Assembly (NCBI RefSeq): GCF_001514285.1
Contig: NZ_KQ949038.1
Span: forward strand, 122,796 to 186,795
Source: Streptomyces sp. DSM 15324
GTDB taxonomy: Bacteria > Actinomycetota > Actinomycetes > Streptomycetales > Streptomycetaceae
DNA length: 64,000 nucleotides
Direction: 5' to 3'
Below are positions 16,283 to 24,439 of the stretch, piece by piece (position 1 is the stretch's first letter; every line of letters begins with the position of its first letter). The translations under genes and the position numbers were made by a program. Under the pieces are notes generated by a model. The model was not told where the DNA came from. It searched no databases and saw only the letters and a program-made list of their open reading frames with translations.

Positions 16283-17236
16283 GTGAACACCACCACGTCC
16301 GTCCGCCGTCGTACCCTCGCCGCCGCGGTCATGGCCGTCGCTCTCACGGCTGCCGCCGTCCCCTCGACGGCTGCCGCGCTCTCTCGGACTCCCGGCCCCG
16401 GCCGAGCGGCCGGGATCCCCGTCGCCGGGCGCGGCGAGAGTGCGCGCCTCGGCTACCAGAAGGCTGTCGTCGTCCAGGTGATGAGGGGCGTGTTCGAACG
16501 GGGCGACACCTCGGTGGTCGACCGCTTCGTACGACCGGACTACATCCAGCACAGCCCGCTGGCCCCCGACGGCGCCGAGGCGCTCAAAGCGTTCGGGTCC
16601 GCCTTCCGAGGGCAGTACCCGGATGCCAGGTTCGACATCAGGCGGGTCATCTCCGAGGGTGACCTGGTGCTCGTGCACTCCCACGTCGTCCTGACCCCCG
16701 GCACACGCGGCATCGCCGTGTTCGACATCTTCCGCTTCCAAGGCGGGAGGATCGCCGAGCACTGGGACGTCGTGCAGGACGTGCCGGCGACCACGGCCAA
16801 CGGCAACGACATGTTCTCCACGCTCAGCAGGCCACAGACCGAGGCGCCCGGCCCCGCGCGGCTCACCGAGTACAACAAGAAGCTGGTCACCGCGTTCGTC
16901 GAGCAGTACCTGGTGAAGAAGGATCTGTCCGCCATCGACACCTACGTGGGCCCCGAGTATCACCAGCACAACCCCTACATCCCGGACGGCGTGGCGGGCG
17001 CGAAGGCCGGACTGGGGGCCTACTACGCGCAGTTCCCGCAGCTGGTCGCCGCTCCCAAGCGGGTGATCGCCGAGGGCGACCTGGTGGCCGTCCACAGCCA
17101 CACCGTCAACGTGCCCGGCGAGCGGGGTCAGGCGGTCGTGGATCTCTTCCGGGTACGGGGCGGAAGGATCGTCGAGCACTGGGACGTGGTGCAGGACGTG
17201 CCGGAGACCTCCGCCAACGACAACACGATGTTCTGA
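16283..17236 (+). CDS. Secreted protein with two SnoaL-like (NTF2-fold) domains
   Basis: A 317-residue protein: a signal peptide (VNTTTSVRRRTLAAAVMAVA and on to a STAAA site), then two SnoaL-like alpha+beta barrels at ~50-180 and ~190-317. Each repeats the same landmarks: a start helix, YIQHSPLAPDG or YHQHNPYIPDG, EGDLVxVHSH, GGRIAEHWD or GGRIVEHWD, and DVVQDVP. The GTG at 16283 starts the signal peptide; GTG 16274 and ATG 16208 are possible, and the 16208 start retains a relic of a quinone-oxidoreductase N terminus. Family members are cyclases, hydratases or ligand binders; the reaction here is unknown. It is paralogous to the C-terminal part of the next gene. Confidence 0.78.
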   Translation: MNTTTSVRRRTLAAAVMAVALTAAAVPSTAAALSRTPGPGRAAGIPVAGRGESARLGYQKAVVVQVMRGVFERGDTSVVDRFVRPDYIQHSPLAPDGAEALKAFGSAFRGQYPDARFDIRRVISEGDLVLVHSHVVLTPGTRGIAVFDIFRFQGGRIAEHWDVVQDVPATTANGNDMFSTLSRPQTEAPGPARLTEYNKKLVTAFVEQYLVKKDLSAIDTYVGPEYHQHNPYIPDGVAGAKAGLGAYYAQFPQLVAAPKRVIAEGDLVAVHSHTVNVPGERGQAVVDLFRVRGGRIVEHWDVVQDVPETSANDNTMF

Positions 17237-17495
17237 CGGCCGAGCGGGCCGTGCCCGTCACGGCTCCGGCCGCCGACGATTTATGAACTCAGCGAGCGTA
17301 TGTGACGTCCGAACCGGCTGCCCCTTCAAGAGGTCCTCGCTGCTGACGCGTTCGCGGAAGGAAGCCGATGATGAGGGGGCGGGGCGGGCCGCTGAAGGCC
17401 CGGGGCGGGTTGCCGAAAGTGCCGGATCCCGAGCACCCCTCACCTGGGGTTTCTTGGCCAACGGCCGGAGGGCGACATGGCGCTCATGCACCATG

Positions 17496-17571
17496 GCGTG
17501 ATCCCGTTGAAAATTGGCATTCATGCCATGGTGCCGAACGAGGGCTGACGGCGAGGCTGAGCGCATGACGA
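17496..17571 (+). repeat. Duplicated divergent promoter, copy 2
   Basis: Second copy of the 16140-16214 segment. On the minus strand it still has an ATG in the position of the GlxA-type start, followed by a few similar codons (RDHAMVHERHVAL compared with RDRAMSRVHRIAV), but no regulator gene remains there. Confidence 0.75.
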
Positions 17572-19325
17572 ATTCCCACATCCCCACCATGCGTGCCGTC
17601 CGCCAGGAGAGCCACGGTTCCCCCGAGGTGCTCCAGGTGGTCGAAGTTCCCCGTCCCGTGCCGGGCCCGAGCGAGATCCTGGTCGCCGTCCGCGCGGCCG
17701 GCGTCAACCCGACGGACTGGTACAACCGCGCTCAGCCCCTGACCATCGACCGCATGCCGCTGGTCCTGGGCTGGGACGTCTCCGGAGTCGTCGAGGCCGT
17801 CGGGGTGGGCGTCACCCTGTTCAAGCCGGGCGACGAGGTCTTCGGCATGCTGCCCTACCCGCACGGCGCCGGAGCCCACGCCGAGTACGTGACGGCTCCC
17901 GCCCGGGCCTTCACCCGCAAGCCCGAGAGCATCGACCACGTCCAGGCCGGCGCCCTCCCGCTCGCCGCCCTCACCGCCTACCAGGCCCTCGTCGACACTG
18001 CCGACGTCCAGCCCGGCCAGCGCGTCCTCATCCACGCGGCCGCCGGCGGCGTCGGCCATCTCGCCGTCCAGATCGCCAAGTCCCGCGGCGCGTACGTCAT
18101 CGGGACCGCCAGCGCCGGCAAGCACGACTTCCTGCGCTCCCTCGGGGCCGACGAGGTCATCGACTACCACACGGTCGACTTCACCGAGGTACTCACGGAC
18201 ATCGACGTGGTCCTCGACCCGATCTCCCTGGACTCCGCGGCCCGTGCCCGCTCCCTGGCCGTCCTGCGCCCGGGCGGCACCCTCGTCTCGATCCTGCCCG
18301 TCCCCGTCGAGGCCGACGAGCTCGCGAAGATCGCCGAGCTCGGCATCCGCTTCGAGTCCCTCCTCGTCGAGGCCGACCAGGTGGGCATGCGGGCCATCGC
18401 CGCCCTCGTCGAGGACGGTGCCCTACGCGCCCATGTCGAGGCCGTCTTCCCGCTCGCCGAGGCCGCCAAGGCGCACGCTCTGGGCGAGACCGGGCGTACC
18501 ACCGGGAAGATCGTGCTGACGGTGGAGGGGTCCCGGCCGGCGGAACTCGTCGCCAGGGTGCTGCGGGCCGCCTTCGAAGCGGGCGACACGAGTGTCATCG
18601 ACCGGTACATCCGGCCCGACTACATCCAGCACAACCCGCTCGCCGCCGACGGCCCCGACGCCATGAAGGCCTTCGGCGCCGCATGGAAGCAGCAGTACCC
18701 GGACGCCACGTACGAGGAGAAGCGGGCCGTCACCGATGGCGACATGGTGCTCCTGCACTCCCATGGCGTCCTGGTCCCCGGCAACCCCGACGTCCCCGAG
18801 CTCGCGGTCTTCGACCTCTTCCGTTTCCAGGACGGGAAGATCGCCGAGCACTGGGACATCCTGCAGCAGGTGCCCGCTGCCACGGCCGACGGCCACGACC
18901 TGTTCTCCACCCTCAGCGAGCCGCGGACCCGCAAGCCCGCGCAGCCGTGGCTCACCGCGTACAACAAGAAGATCGTCACCGACTACGTCGAACGGCTCAT
19001 GGTGAAGAAGGACCTGAGCGCCATCGACGCGTACATGAGCCCCGAGCGGCACGAGCACAACCCGGGCGTCCCGGCCGGCGCGGCGGAGCTGAAGGCCGGG
19101 CTGCAGGCGTACACCGAAGAGTTCCCGGAGCTGAAGATCAGCCTGAAGCGGGTCATCGGCGAGGGCGACCTGGTGGCGGCCCACCTCCACGTCGTCAACA
19201 CGCCCGGCGAGCGCGGCACGTCGGTCATCGACCTCTTCCGGGTGCGGGACGGAAAGATCGTCGAGCACTGGGACGCCTCGCAGGACGTGCCGGAGACCGC
19301 CGCGAACGACAACACGATGTTCTGA
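17565..19325 (+). CDS. Fusion of zinc-type/quinone oxidoreductase with two SnoaL-like domains
   Basis: A 586-residue three-domain protein. Residues ~9-325 form an NADP-dependent MDR quinone-oxidoreductase-type domain: RAAGVNPTDWYNR, LGWDVSGVVEAVG, VLIHAAAGGVGHLAVQIAK for the cofactor, ending GRTTGKIVLTVEG. There are no structural-zinc cysteines. Residues ~330-450 and ~460-586 are SnoaL-like domains with YIQHNPLAADG and HEHNPGVPAGA, GKIAEHWD and GKIVEHWD. Ordinary members of either family stand alone at about 320 and 130 residues. I use the ATG at 17565; the ATG at 17589 is also plausible. It lacks the signal peptide of its paralogue, so it should be cytoplasmic, and it is followed by an MBL-fold gene. 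Confidence 0.85.
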   Translation: MTNSHIPTMRAVRQESHGSPEVLQVVEVPRPVPGPSEILVAVRAAGVNPTDWYNRAQPLTIDRMPLVLGWDVSGVVEAVGVGVTLFKPGDEVFGMLPYPHGAGAHAEYVTAPARAFTRKPESIDHVQAGALPLAALTAYQALVDTADVQPGQRVLIHAAAGGVGHLAVQIAKSRGAYVIGTASAGKHDFLRSLGADEVIDYHTVDFTEVLTDIDVVLDPISLDSAARARSLAVLRPGGTLVSILPVPVEADELAKIAELGIRFESLLVEADQVGMRAIAALVEDGALRAHVEAVFPLAEAAKAHALGETGRTTGKIVLTVEGSRPAELVARVLRAAFEAGDTSVIDRYIRPDYIQHNPLAADGPDAMKAFGAAWKQQYPDATYEEKRAVTDGDMVLLHSHGVLVPGNPDVPELAVFDLFRFQDGKIAEHWDILQQVPAATADGHDLFSTLSEPRTRKPAQPWLTAYNKKIVTDYVERLMVKKDLSAIDAYMSPERHEHNPGVPAGAAELKAGLQAYTEEFPELKISLKRVIGEGDLVAAHLHVVNTPGERGTSVIDLFRVRDGKIVEHWDASQDVPETAANDNTMF

Positions 19326-19362
19326 CGGCCACCGGTTCGCCGCACCCAGAGAGGACAGATCC

Positions 19363-20223
19363 ATGACCGGACTGCGCTACGACGTCTTCGTGACACCCGC
19401 CATCGCGCAGAGCAGCGGCACCCTGAACCTTCCCGACGGGGAGGCGATGGTGTGGTCGCCGATCGCGACGACGCTGATCTACGGCGAGCACGACGCCATC
19501 CTCGTCGACCCGCCCTTCACCACCGACACCACCCGCGAGGTGCTGGCCTGGGTGGAGAAGACCGGCCGCACTCTCACGGACATCTACATCACGCACGGCC
19601 ACGGCGACCACTGGCTCGGCGTTCCCGTCCTGCTCGAACGCTTTCCCCACGCGGTGGTCCGTGCGACGGCGGGAACCAAGGCCCACATCACCGCCCTGTC
19701 CACGCCCGAGGCCCGCGCGCCCTTCTGGGAGGCCCTGTTCCCGGGCCAGATCCCGACGGGCCCGGTCGATGTGCGGGTCGTCGGGGAGGAGGGGCTGAGC
19801 CTGGAGGGCCACGCGCTTATCCCCGTCGAGGTCGGGCACAGCGACGGCGACGACACGACTGTGCTCTGGGTGCCGGGCCTGAAGCTGGCCGTGGCCGGTG
19901 ACGTCGTCTACAACGGCGTGCACCCGGCGCTGTCCGACTCCGCGGGCGGAGGCCTCGACGCGTGGCGCCGTGCCCTGGACCAGGTCGAGGCGCTGGGCCC
20001 CCAGTTCGTGGTGGCCGGCCACAAGGACCCCGCCCGCCCGGACGACCCCGCCGACATCGGCCGCACCCGGCTCTACCTCGACGACGCGGACCGGCTGTTG
20101 CAGGGTTCGCCCACGCCGACGGAGTTCTTCGAGGAGATGCGGCGCCTGCATCCCGAGCGCATCAACCCGGGCATCCTCTGGTTCGGCGCCCTCAGTCTCC
20201 TGGGCGCTGAGCCGGCGCCGTAG
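19363..20223 (+). CDS. MBL-fold metallo-hydrolase
   Basis: A 286-residue metallo-beta-lactamase-fold protein. The metal motif is THGHGDHWLG near residue 79, a second-shell His is in VGHSDGDD, an Asp in AVAGDVVYNG, and the last His in VVAGHKDP. Similar actinobacterial proteins act on esters, lactones or thioesters. It begins 37 bp after the fusion gene with an AGAGGA ribosome site, so the two are probably co-transcribed. A decayed copy of its 3' end lies at 31186-31304 and 33765-33850, next to a decayed copy of the oxidoreductase, so the pairing is inherited as a unit. Confidence 0.88.
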   Translation: MTGLRYDVFVTPAIAQSSGTLNLPDGEAMVWSPIATTLIYGEHDAILVDPPFTTDTTREVLAWVEKTGRTLTDIYITHGHGDHWLGVPVLLERFPHAVVRATAGTKAHITALSTPEARAPFWEALFPGQIPTGPVDVRVVGEEGLSLEGHALIPVEVGHSDGDDTTVLWVPGLKLAVAGDVVYNGVHPALSDSAGGGLDAWRRALDQVEALGPQFVVAGHKDPARPDDPADIGRTRLYLDDADRLLQGSPTPTEFFEEMRRLHPERINPGILWFGALSLLGAEPAP

Positions 20224-20274
20224 GCACTGCTCCTCAGGGAGCTCGCCGGCCTGCGGGTCACGGACCGACCGGTA

Positions 20275-20294
20275 TTTGACCCGCAGGTACAGAA
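20275..20294. promoter_or_regulatory. Operator before TetR gene
   Basis: TTTGACCCGCAGGTACAGAA; its complement matches 16 of 20 bases at 20936-20955 before the SDR gene. The pair flanks the TetR gene and is probably its binding site. Confidence 0.55.
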
Positions 20295-20312
20295 AGGCTT
20301 ACGGTGGGTGTC

Positions 20313-20891
20313 ATGGGAAGGCCCAAGCAATTCGATCCGGATGCGGCGGTCGAGCAGGCGATGCAGGTGTTCTGGCGTCATGGCTACGGCGCCACCACAC
20401 CTCAAGGCCTGGTCGACGCCCTGGGGATCGGCAAGGGCAGTCTGTACAACGCCTTCGGTGGTAAGCGTCAGCTGTTCGACCTGGCACTGCGCCGCTACCT
20501 CGATCTGCAGAACGTGACTGTGGCGCAGCTGCTGGACGGCTCCGGGCCGGTCAAGGAGCGGCTGCGTGAGGCGCTGCACTTCATCGCCCAGACGGACCTT
20601 GCCGACCCCGATCGCCGTGGTTGCATGGCACTGAACAGTGCCATGGAGTTCGGCCGCACGGACGCGGCCGTGACGGCGCAGGTGCAGGGCATGTTCGACC
20701 GCATGGAGGGCGCGTTCTGCGCCCTGATCGAAGAGGGGCAGCGTGCCGGGGAGATCGCTCCCGGGCGTGACGCGAAGGCCCTGGCCGGCCTGCTGCTGAA
20801 CACCGTGAACGGCATGAAGCTCACGGCCCGCGTCGAGTCGGGACCGGATCGCCTCCGCAGGGTGATCGACACCACCGTCGACCTCATCTGA
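20313..20891 (+). CDS. TetR/AcrR family transcriptional regulator
   Basis: A 192-residue TetR regulator with the N terminus GRPKQFDPDAAVEQAMQVFW and the helix-turn-helix PQGLVDALGIGKGSLYNAFG. The wording GMGKGSLY and the C-terminal DRRGCMALNSAMEFG are typical of the subgroup that sits next to short-chain dehydrogenases. The ATG at 20313 is preferred over the upstream GTG at 20304 because the family usually begins MGRPR/KxFD. It reads towards the SDR gene 76 bp downstream, and matching sites precede both genes. Confidence 0.9.
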   Translation: MGRPKQFDPDAAVEQAMQVFWRHGYGATTPQGLVDALGIGKGSLYNAFGGKRQLFDLALRRYLDLQNVTVAQLLDGSGPVKERLREALHFIAQTDLADPDRRGCMALNSAMEFGRTDAAVTAQVQGMFDRMEGAFCALIEEGQRAGEIAPGRDAKALAGLLLNTVNGMKLTARVESGPDRLRRVIDTTVDLI

Positions 20892-20935
20892 CCCCTGCCA
20901 CCGGCCTGACCGTGCACGGACCACCTGCGGCCAAA

Positions 20936-20955
20936 TTTTGTACCTACGATTCAAA
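20936..20955. promoter_or_regulatory. Operator before SDR gene
   Basis: TTTTGTACCTACGATTCAAA, matching the complement of 20275-20294. It ends 12 bp before the SDR start and lies within the only AT-rich patch of the intergenic region. Confidence 0.55.
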
Positions 20956-20967
20956 AAAGGATTGATC

Positions 20968-21750
20968 ATGAACTTCGACCTGGCGAACAAGACCGCCGTC
21001 GTGACCGGAGCCAGTCGTGGCATCGGACTGGCCACCGTCCAGGCGCTGACGGCCGAGGGGGTCCGTGTCCTCGGTGCCGCCCGCACGATCACCGGCGAGC
21101 TCAAGGAGACCGGAGCCATCACGGTGAGCGCCGACCTCGGCACCGCAGGGGGCGCGCGCACCCTGATCGACACGGCCCTGACCGAGCTGGGCGGTATCGA
21201 CCTGCTGGTCAACAACGTCGGCGGCGGCGACGACCTCGCCGTCAAGGGCTTCCTCGACACCGACGACGAGCAGTGGGCGTCCATCCTGGGCATCAACCTG
21301 TTCAGCACCGTCCGGGTCAGCCGGGCCGCCCTCCCCAGTCTCATCGAGCGCAAGGGCGCGATCGTCAACGTGTCCTCGCTGGTCGCCCACCTGCCGGGCC
21401 TCGGCCCCGTCCCCTACTCCACCGCCAAAGCGGCACTCACCGCACTCGGAAAGGCCCTGGCCGACGAGTTCGGCCCCCAGGGGGTGCGGGTCAACACCGT
21501 CTCTCCCGGACTGGTGCGCAGCTCCATCTACGACAGCCCGGAGAAGTTCGGCGGGCAGATCGCGGCGGCATTCGGAATGGACATCGCCACCTTCGTCGAG
21601 CAGGCGCCCGCAGCGATCGGCATGACCACCGGCCGCCTGGTCGAGCCGAAGGAAGTGGCATCCCTCATCACCTTCCTCCTGTCCGGCGCCGCCGGCAGTG
21701 TCGCGGGTGCGGACTACGTGATCGACGGCGGGCAGCTCAAGGCTGTCTGA
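20968..21750 (+). CDS. SDR family oxidoreductase
   Basis: A 260-residue classical short-chain dehydrogenase: TGASRGIG at residues 13-20, NNVGGG in place of the usual NNAG, a VNVSSLV catalytic Ser segment and PYSTAKAAL with the YxxxK pair. It ends with the usual SGAAGSVAGADYVIDGGQ. The ATG at 20968 has AAAAAAGG 7 bases upstream. It follows its presumed TetR regulator. Substrate not known; in other actinomycetes such TetR/SDR pairs handle reactive carbonyls, which I offer only as a guess. Confidence 0.9.
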   Translation: MNFDLANKTAVVTGASRGIGLATVQALTAEGVRVLGAARTITGELKETGAITVSADLGTAGGARTLIDTALTELGGIDLLVNNVGGGDDLAVKGFLDTDDEQWASILGINLFSTVRVSRAALPSLIERKGAIVNVSSLVAHLPGLGPVPYSTAKAALTALGKALADEFGPQGVRVNTVSPGLVRSSIYDSPEKFGGQIAAAFGMDIATFVEQAPAAIGMTTGRLVEPKEVASLITFLLSGAAGSVAGADYVIDGGQLKAV

Positions 21751-21819
21751 CCATGCTGCACGGCGCGGCCGGCCGACGGTCTCTTCTCGGGTGTCCGGAG
21801 TTCGGTTACTCTCATTAAA

Positions 21820-21833
21820 GTATGAATGTAATT
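21820..21833. promoter_or_regulatory. AT-rich promoter/operator AGTATGAATGTAAT
   Basis: The stretch AGTATG-N4-TAATTTAAA here is repeated at 25313 before the alpha/beta hydrolase. It lies 22 bp before the SDR start and probably holds the promoter. Confidence 0.4.
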
Positions 21834-21854
21834 TAAAAGAGCCAGGAGCTAGTC

Positions 21855-22667
21855 ATGACAGCAAACAGGCCGGTGGCGCTCGTGACGGGCGCGTCCTCGG
21901 GTGTCGGCAAGGAAGCGGCGCGCGCCCTCGTCGACGCCGGGTTCGACGTGGTCGGCACGAGCCGGAAGGCGACGGGGGACACCACGCGCGGCGTGACGTT
22001 CCTCCCCCTCGACGTGACCAGCGACGACTCGGTCGACAGCCTCGTCCGGCAGGTCATCGAGCGGTTCGGACGCATCGACGTCCTGGTCAACAACGCCGGG
22101 GTCGGCGCCAACGGTGCCGCCGAGGAGATCTCCGTCGCCCAGGCGCAGTACCTCTTCGACGTCAACGTCTTCGGCCTCATGCGCATGACCAACGCCGTCC
22201 TGCCGCACATGCGCGGCCAGGGACGCGGACGGATCATCAACGTCTCCTCCGTAGGAGGGTTCGTCCCCAACCCCTTCATGGCCATCTACGTCGCGACCAA
22301 ACACGCGGTCGAGGGCTACTCCGAGTCCCTGGACCACGAGGTCCGCGAGCAGGGCATCCGGGTGCTGCGCGTCCAGCCCGGCCCCATCAACACCCCGTTC
22401 GACCAGAACATGGTCCAGGCCGACAACCCTCTGCCGGTCTACGCACGCCAACGGGCCGTCTTCGACGAGGTGGTGCAGGAGCAGATGAAGGGCGGTGACC
22501 ATCCCGCCGCGATCGCCAAGGTGATCGTCGCAGCGGCGACCGCAACGAAGCCGAAGCTGAGCTATCCCGCCGGCTCGATAGCCGCTCGCGTGAGCGTGCT
22601 GCGCCGCATCGTCCCCGCCCGCGCCTTCGACAAGAGCGTCCGCAAACTCAACCGGATGACCAGCTGA
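21855..22667 (+). CDS. SDR family oxidoreductase
   Basis: A 270-residue short-chain dehydrogenase: TGASSGVG at residues 11-18, NNAGVG, INVSSVGG and the YVATKHAVEG active site. The pattern TKHAVEGYSESLDHEVREQG belongs to the subgroup related to 17-beta-hydroxysteroid and retinol-type dehydrogenases. AGGAG stands 8 bases before the ATG. It is the second of three consecutive plus-strand SDR genes (20968, 21855, 22968), each from a different subgroup, so they are not recent tandem copies. Confidence 0.9.
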   Translation: MTANRPVALVTGASSGVGKEAARALVDAGFDVVGTSRKATGDTTRGVTFLPLDVTSDDSVDSLVRQVIERFGRIDVLVNNAGVGANGAAEEISVAQAQYLFDVNVFGLMRMTNAVLPHMRGQGRGRIINVSSVGGFVPNPFMAIYVATKHAVEGYSESLDHEVREQGIRVLRVQPGPINTPFDQNMVQADNPLPVYARQRAVFDEVVQEQMKGGDHPAAIAKVIVAAATATKPKLSYPAGSIAARVSVLRRIVPARAFDKSVRKLNRMTS

Positions 22668-22967
22668 CCGCCACGGGGAAACCTGTCAGAGGTGCCCCAC
22701 ACGCAGTTCCCGGTGCACCTGATGCCGCCCGGTCGGCAGCCCGGGTTCTGCGCGAGAGGCCCGCGGCCGCGACAGCGGCGCCGGTCCGCCGGAATCCACC
22801 CGGCCGAAGACCGTCCGACACCGGATGGTTCACGGGCTCGGTGTCTCCGCACTCGGGGAAGCTGATGCGGTGGCGCACCGCGCACGTCTCCCGCCCTTCG
22901 CCGGCGCTCACACCGCCGGTGGCCGAACGGCCAAAGAACCACACCCGTTGGAAAGAAGGAACATCAC
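22668..22967. other. Intergenic stretch, no gene seen
   Basis: GC-rich sequence between two SDR genes with no convincing frame. A GAAAGAAGGAAC ribosome-site region precedes the next gene. Confidence 0.5.
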
Positions 22968-23681
22968 ATGCCCTCCCTCGATGGAGCAGTCGTCCTCGTC
23001 ACCGGCGCCAACGGCGGTATCGGCACCCACTTCGTCCACGAGGCCCTGGCTCGCGGCGCCGCCAAGGTCTACGCCACCGCCCGCTCCCCCCGCACCTGGG
23101 ACGACGAACGCATCGTCCCCCTGACTCTCGATGTCACCGACCGCGCGTCGATCGACGCGGCCGTCGCCGCCGCGGCGGACGTCACCGTGCTCGTCAACAA
23201 CGCGGGCGCGAACCCGCCGAGCGCGAGTCTGCTGGACGTCACCGAGGCGGACATCCGGGCGAACATGGAGACGAACTTCTTCGGACCCGTCTTCCTCGCC
23301 CGCGCCTTCGCACCGATCCTCACGGCCAAGCCGGCGTCAGTCCTCGTCGACGTGCACTCCGTCGCCAGCTGGTACGCCTTCGGCGGCATCTACAGCGCGT
23401 CCAAGGCCGCACTGTGGTCGGCCACCAACTCATTGCGCATCGAGCTCGCACCCAAGGGCGTCCATGTGACGGGTGTGCACATGGGCTACGTCGACACCCG
23501 GATGGCCGCGCACGCCGACGGACCCAAGATGGAGCCGGCCCAGCTCGTGACGACGGTCTACGACGCTGTCGAAGCCGGCGAGTACGAGGTCCTGGCCGAC
23601 GAGTTGACCCAGGGGGTCAAGGCGGCTCTGAGCGGCCCGGTCGAGGCACTGTACCCGGACCTGCGCAACACGGACGCCTGA
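22968..23681 (+). CDS. SDR family oxidoreductase
   Basis: A 237-residue short-chain dehydrogenase: TGANGGIG at residues 13-20, NNAGAN, a VHSVASW catalytic Ser segment and YSASKAALW. It has the short helix region and the GVHMGYVDTRMA segment of the small SDRs that act on carbonyls of secondary metabolites or lipids. The ATG at 22968 follows GAAGGAAC. It may be transcribed with the preceding SDR or from its own promoter; the 300-bp gap leaves both open. Confidence 0.88.
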   Translation: MPSLDGAVVLVTGANGGIGTHFVHEALARGAAKVYATARSPRTWDDERIVPLTLDVTDRASIDAAVAAAADVTVLVNNAGANPPSASLLDVTEADIRANMETNFFGPVFLARAFAPILTAKPASVLVDVHSVASWYAFGGIYSASKAALWSATNSLRIELAPKGVHVTGVHMGYVDTRMAAHADGPKMEPAQLVTTVYDAVEAGEYEVLADELTQGVKAALSGPVEALYPDLRNTDA

Positions 23682-23784
23682 GCTTGTCCTTCGGTCCCGA
23701 CAGGTATCTCTTCACGTCGGGACCCCGCGATCCATGGCGTTCCAACAGATGACCGGCGTCGAGGAGGCGTGCACCGCCCCGTCC

Positions 23785-23818
23785 GTCGAGCCGCCGACGA
23801 TATCGTCGGCGGCTCGAC
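23785..23818. repeat. Perfect 34-bp palindrome
   Basis: Two 17-bp arms without a spacer (GTCGAGCCGCCGACGAT and its complement). It lies 104 bp after the SDR stop and inside the decayed minus-strand frame. It may act as a terminator or a protein-binding site. Confidence 0.75.
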
Positions 23819-24370
23819 CCGGCAGCAGCCCGATCAGCAGCGCGGCGGCGACCAGGTCTGCGCCCAGGGGGAGGAATGCCCGGTTGATCTGGGCTTCGGC
23901 CGAGGCGAGTGAGGTGTGGTCGCACACGTTGATCGCGTCCGCCCAGGCCGGCTGCGTCTGCTTGCGTCCGTGCAGGTCGCGAGCGCCGACTGGAAGACGA
24001 CTTCCGCTGCACCGTCGATCTTCCGGTGGTCGGGGACCGAGTCTCGACCCCGTCGGTCACCAGCCATGGGCCCGGGTTGTGGTCGGGGAGGCGGATCTGC
24101 CGATGAGTGGTCGGCCTGCCGGGCGGCAAGGCCCTGCGCCCTCAGCGCCGGCCGTCCACGGGGCCGCCACGGCCGGGCGTCCGACCGCGCTTCACCGACG
24201 CTGCCGGGCACATGGTCGGTGTTCGCTTCGGGCGCTGGCCCGACACGTTCCGATGACGGAGGCCGGGACCGAGGACCACATTCGGGCCGCCCTGCCATGG
24301 GCTGCGTGCCCCGCGCCCGCACGACGCCGCGCGCAACGAGACCCGGAAGGCAGCCGCCCGGCCCGGAACC

Positions 24371-24411
24371 GCCGTGACGGTCCGCCGGTCGGCCTGGCGG
24401 ACCGTCACGGC
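24371..24411. terminator. Terminator hairpin downstream of alpha/beta hydrolase
   Basis: A perfect 16-bp stem (GCCGTGACGGTCCGCC) with a 9-base loop, 29 bp beyond the stop of the minus-strand hydrolase. Confidence 0.7.
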
Positions 24412-24439
24412 CTGCGGTACCGGCACTGCGCTGTCGGCG

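Larger units (their letters stand above)
23682..24439. other. Long stretch with decayed coding sequence, no confident gene
   Basis: A minus-strand frame at 23712-23927 reads NVCDHTSLASAEAQINRAFL followed by PLGADLVAAALLIGLLPG, which looks like real helical protein, and frames just upstream on that strand (HRKIDGAAEVVFQSALA) seem to continue it with shifts. I cannot name the family. The stretch also contains the palindrome at 23785 and ends in the hairpin at 24371. Confidence 0.4.

Noticed and set aside
17258..17725. Minus-strand open frame of 155 codons before the fusion gene
   Set aside because: Only its few codons around 17480-17520 resemble the GlxA-type start; the rest is not protein-like. 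Treated as a duplication relic.
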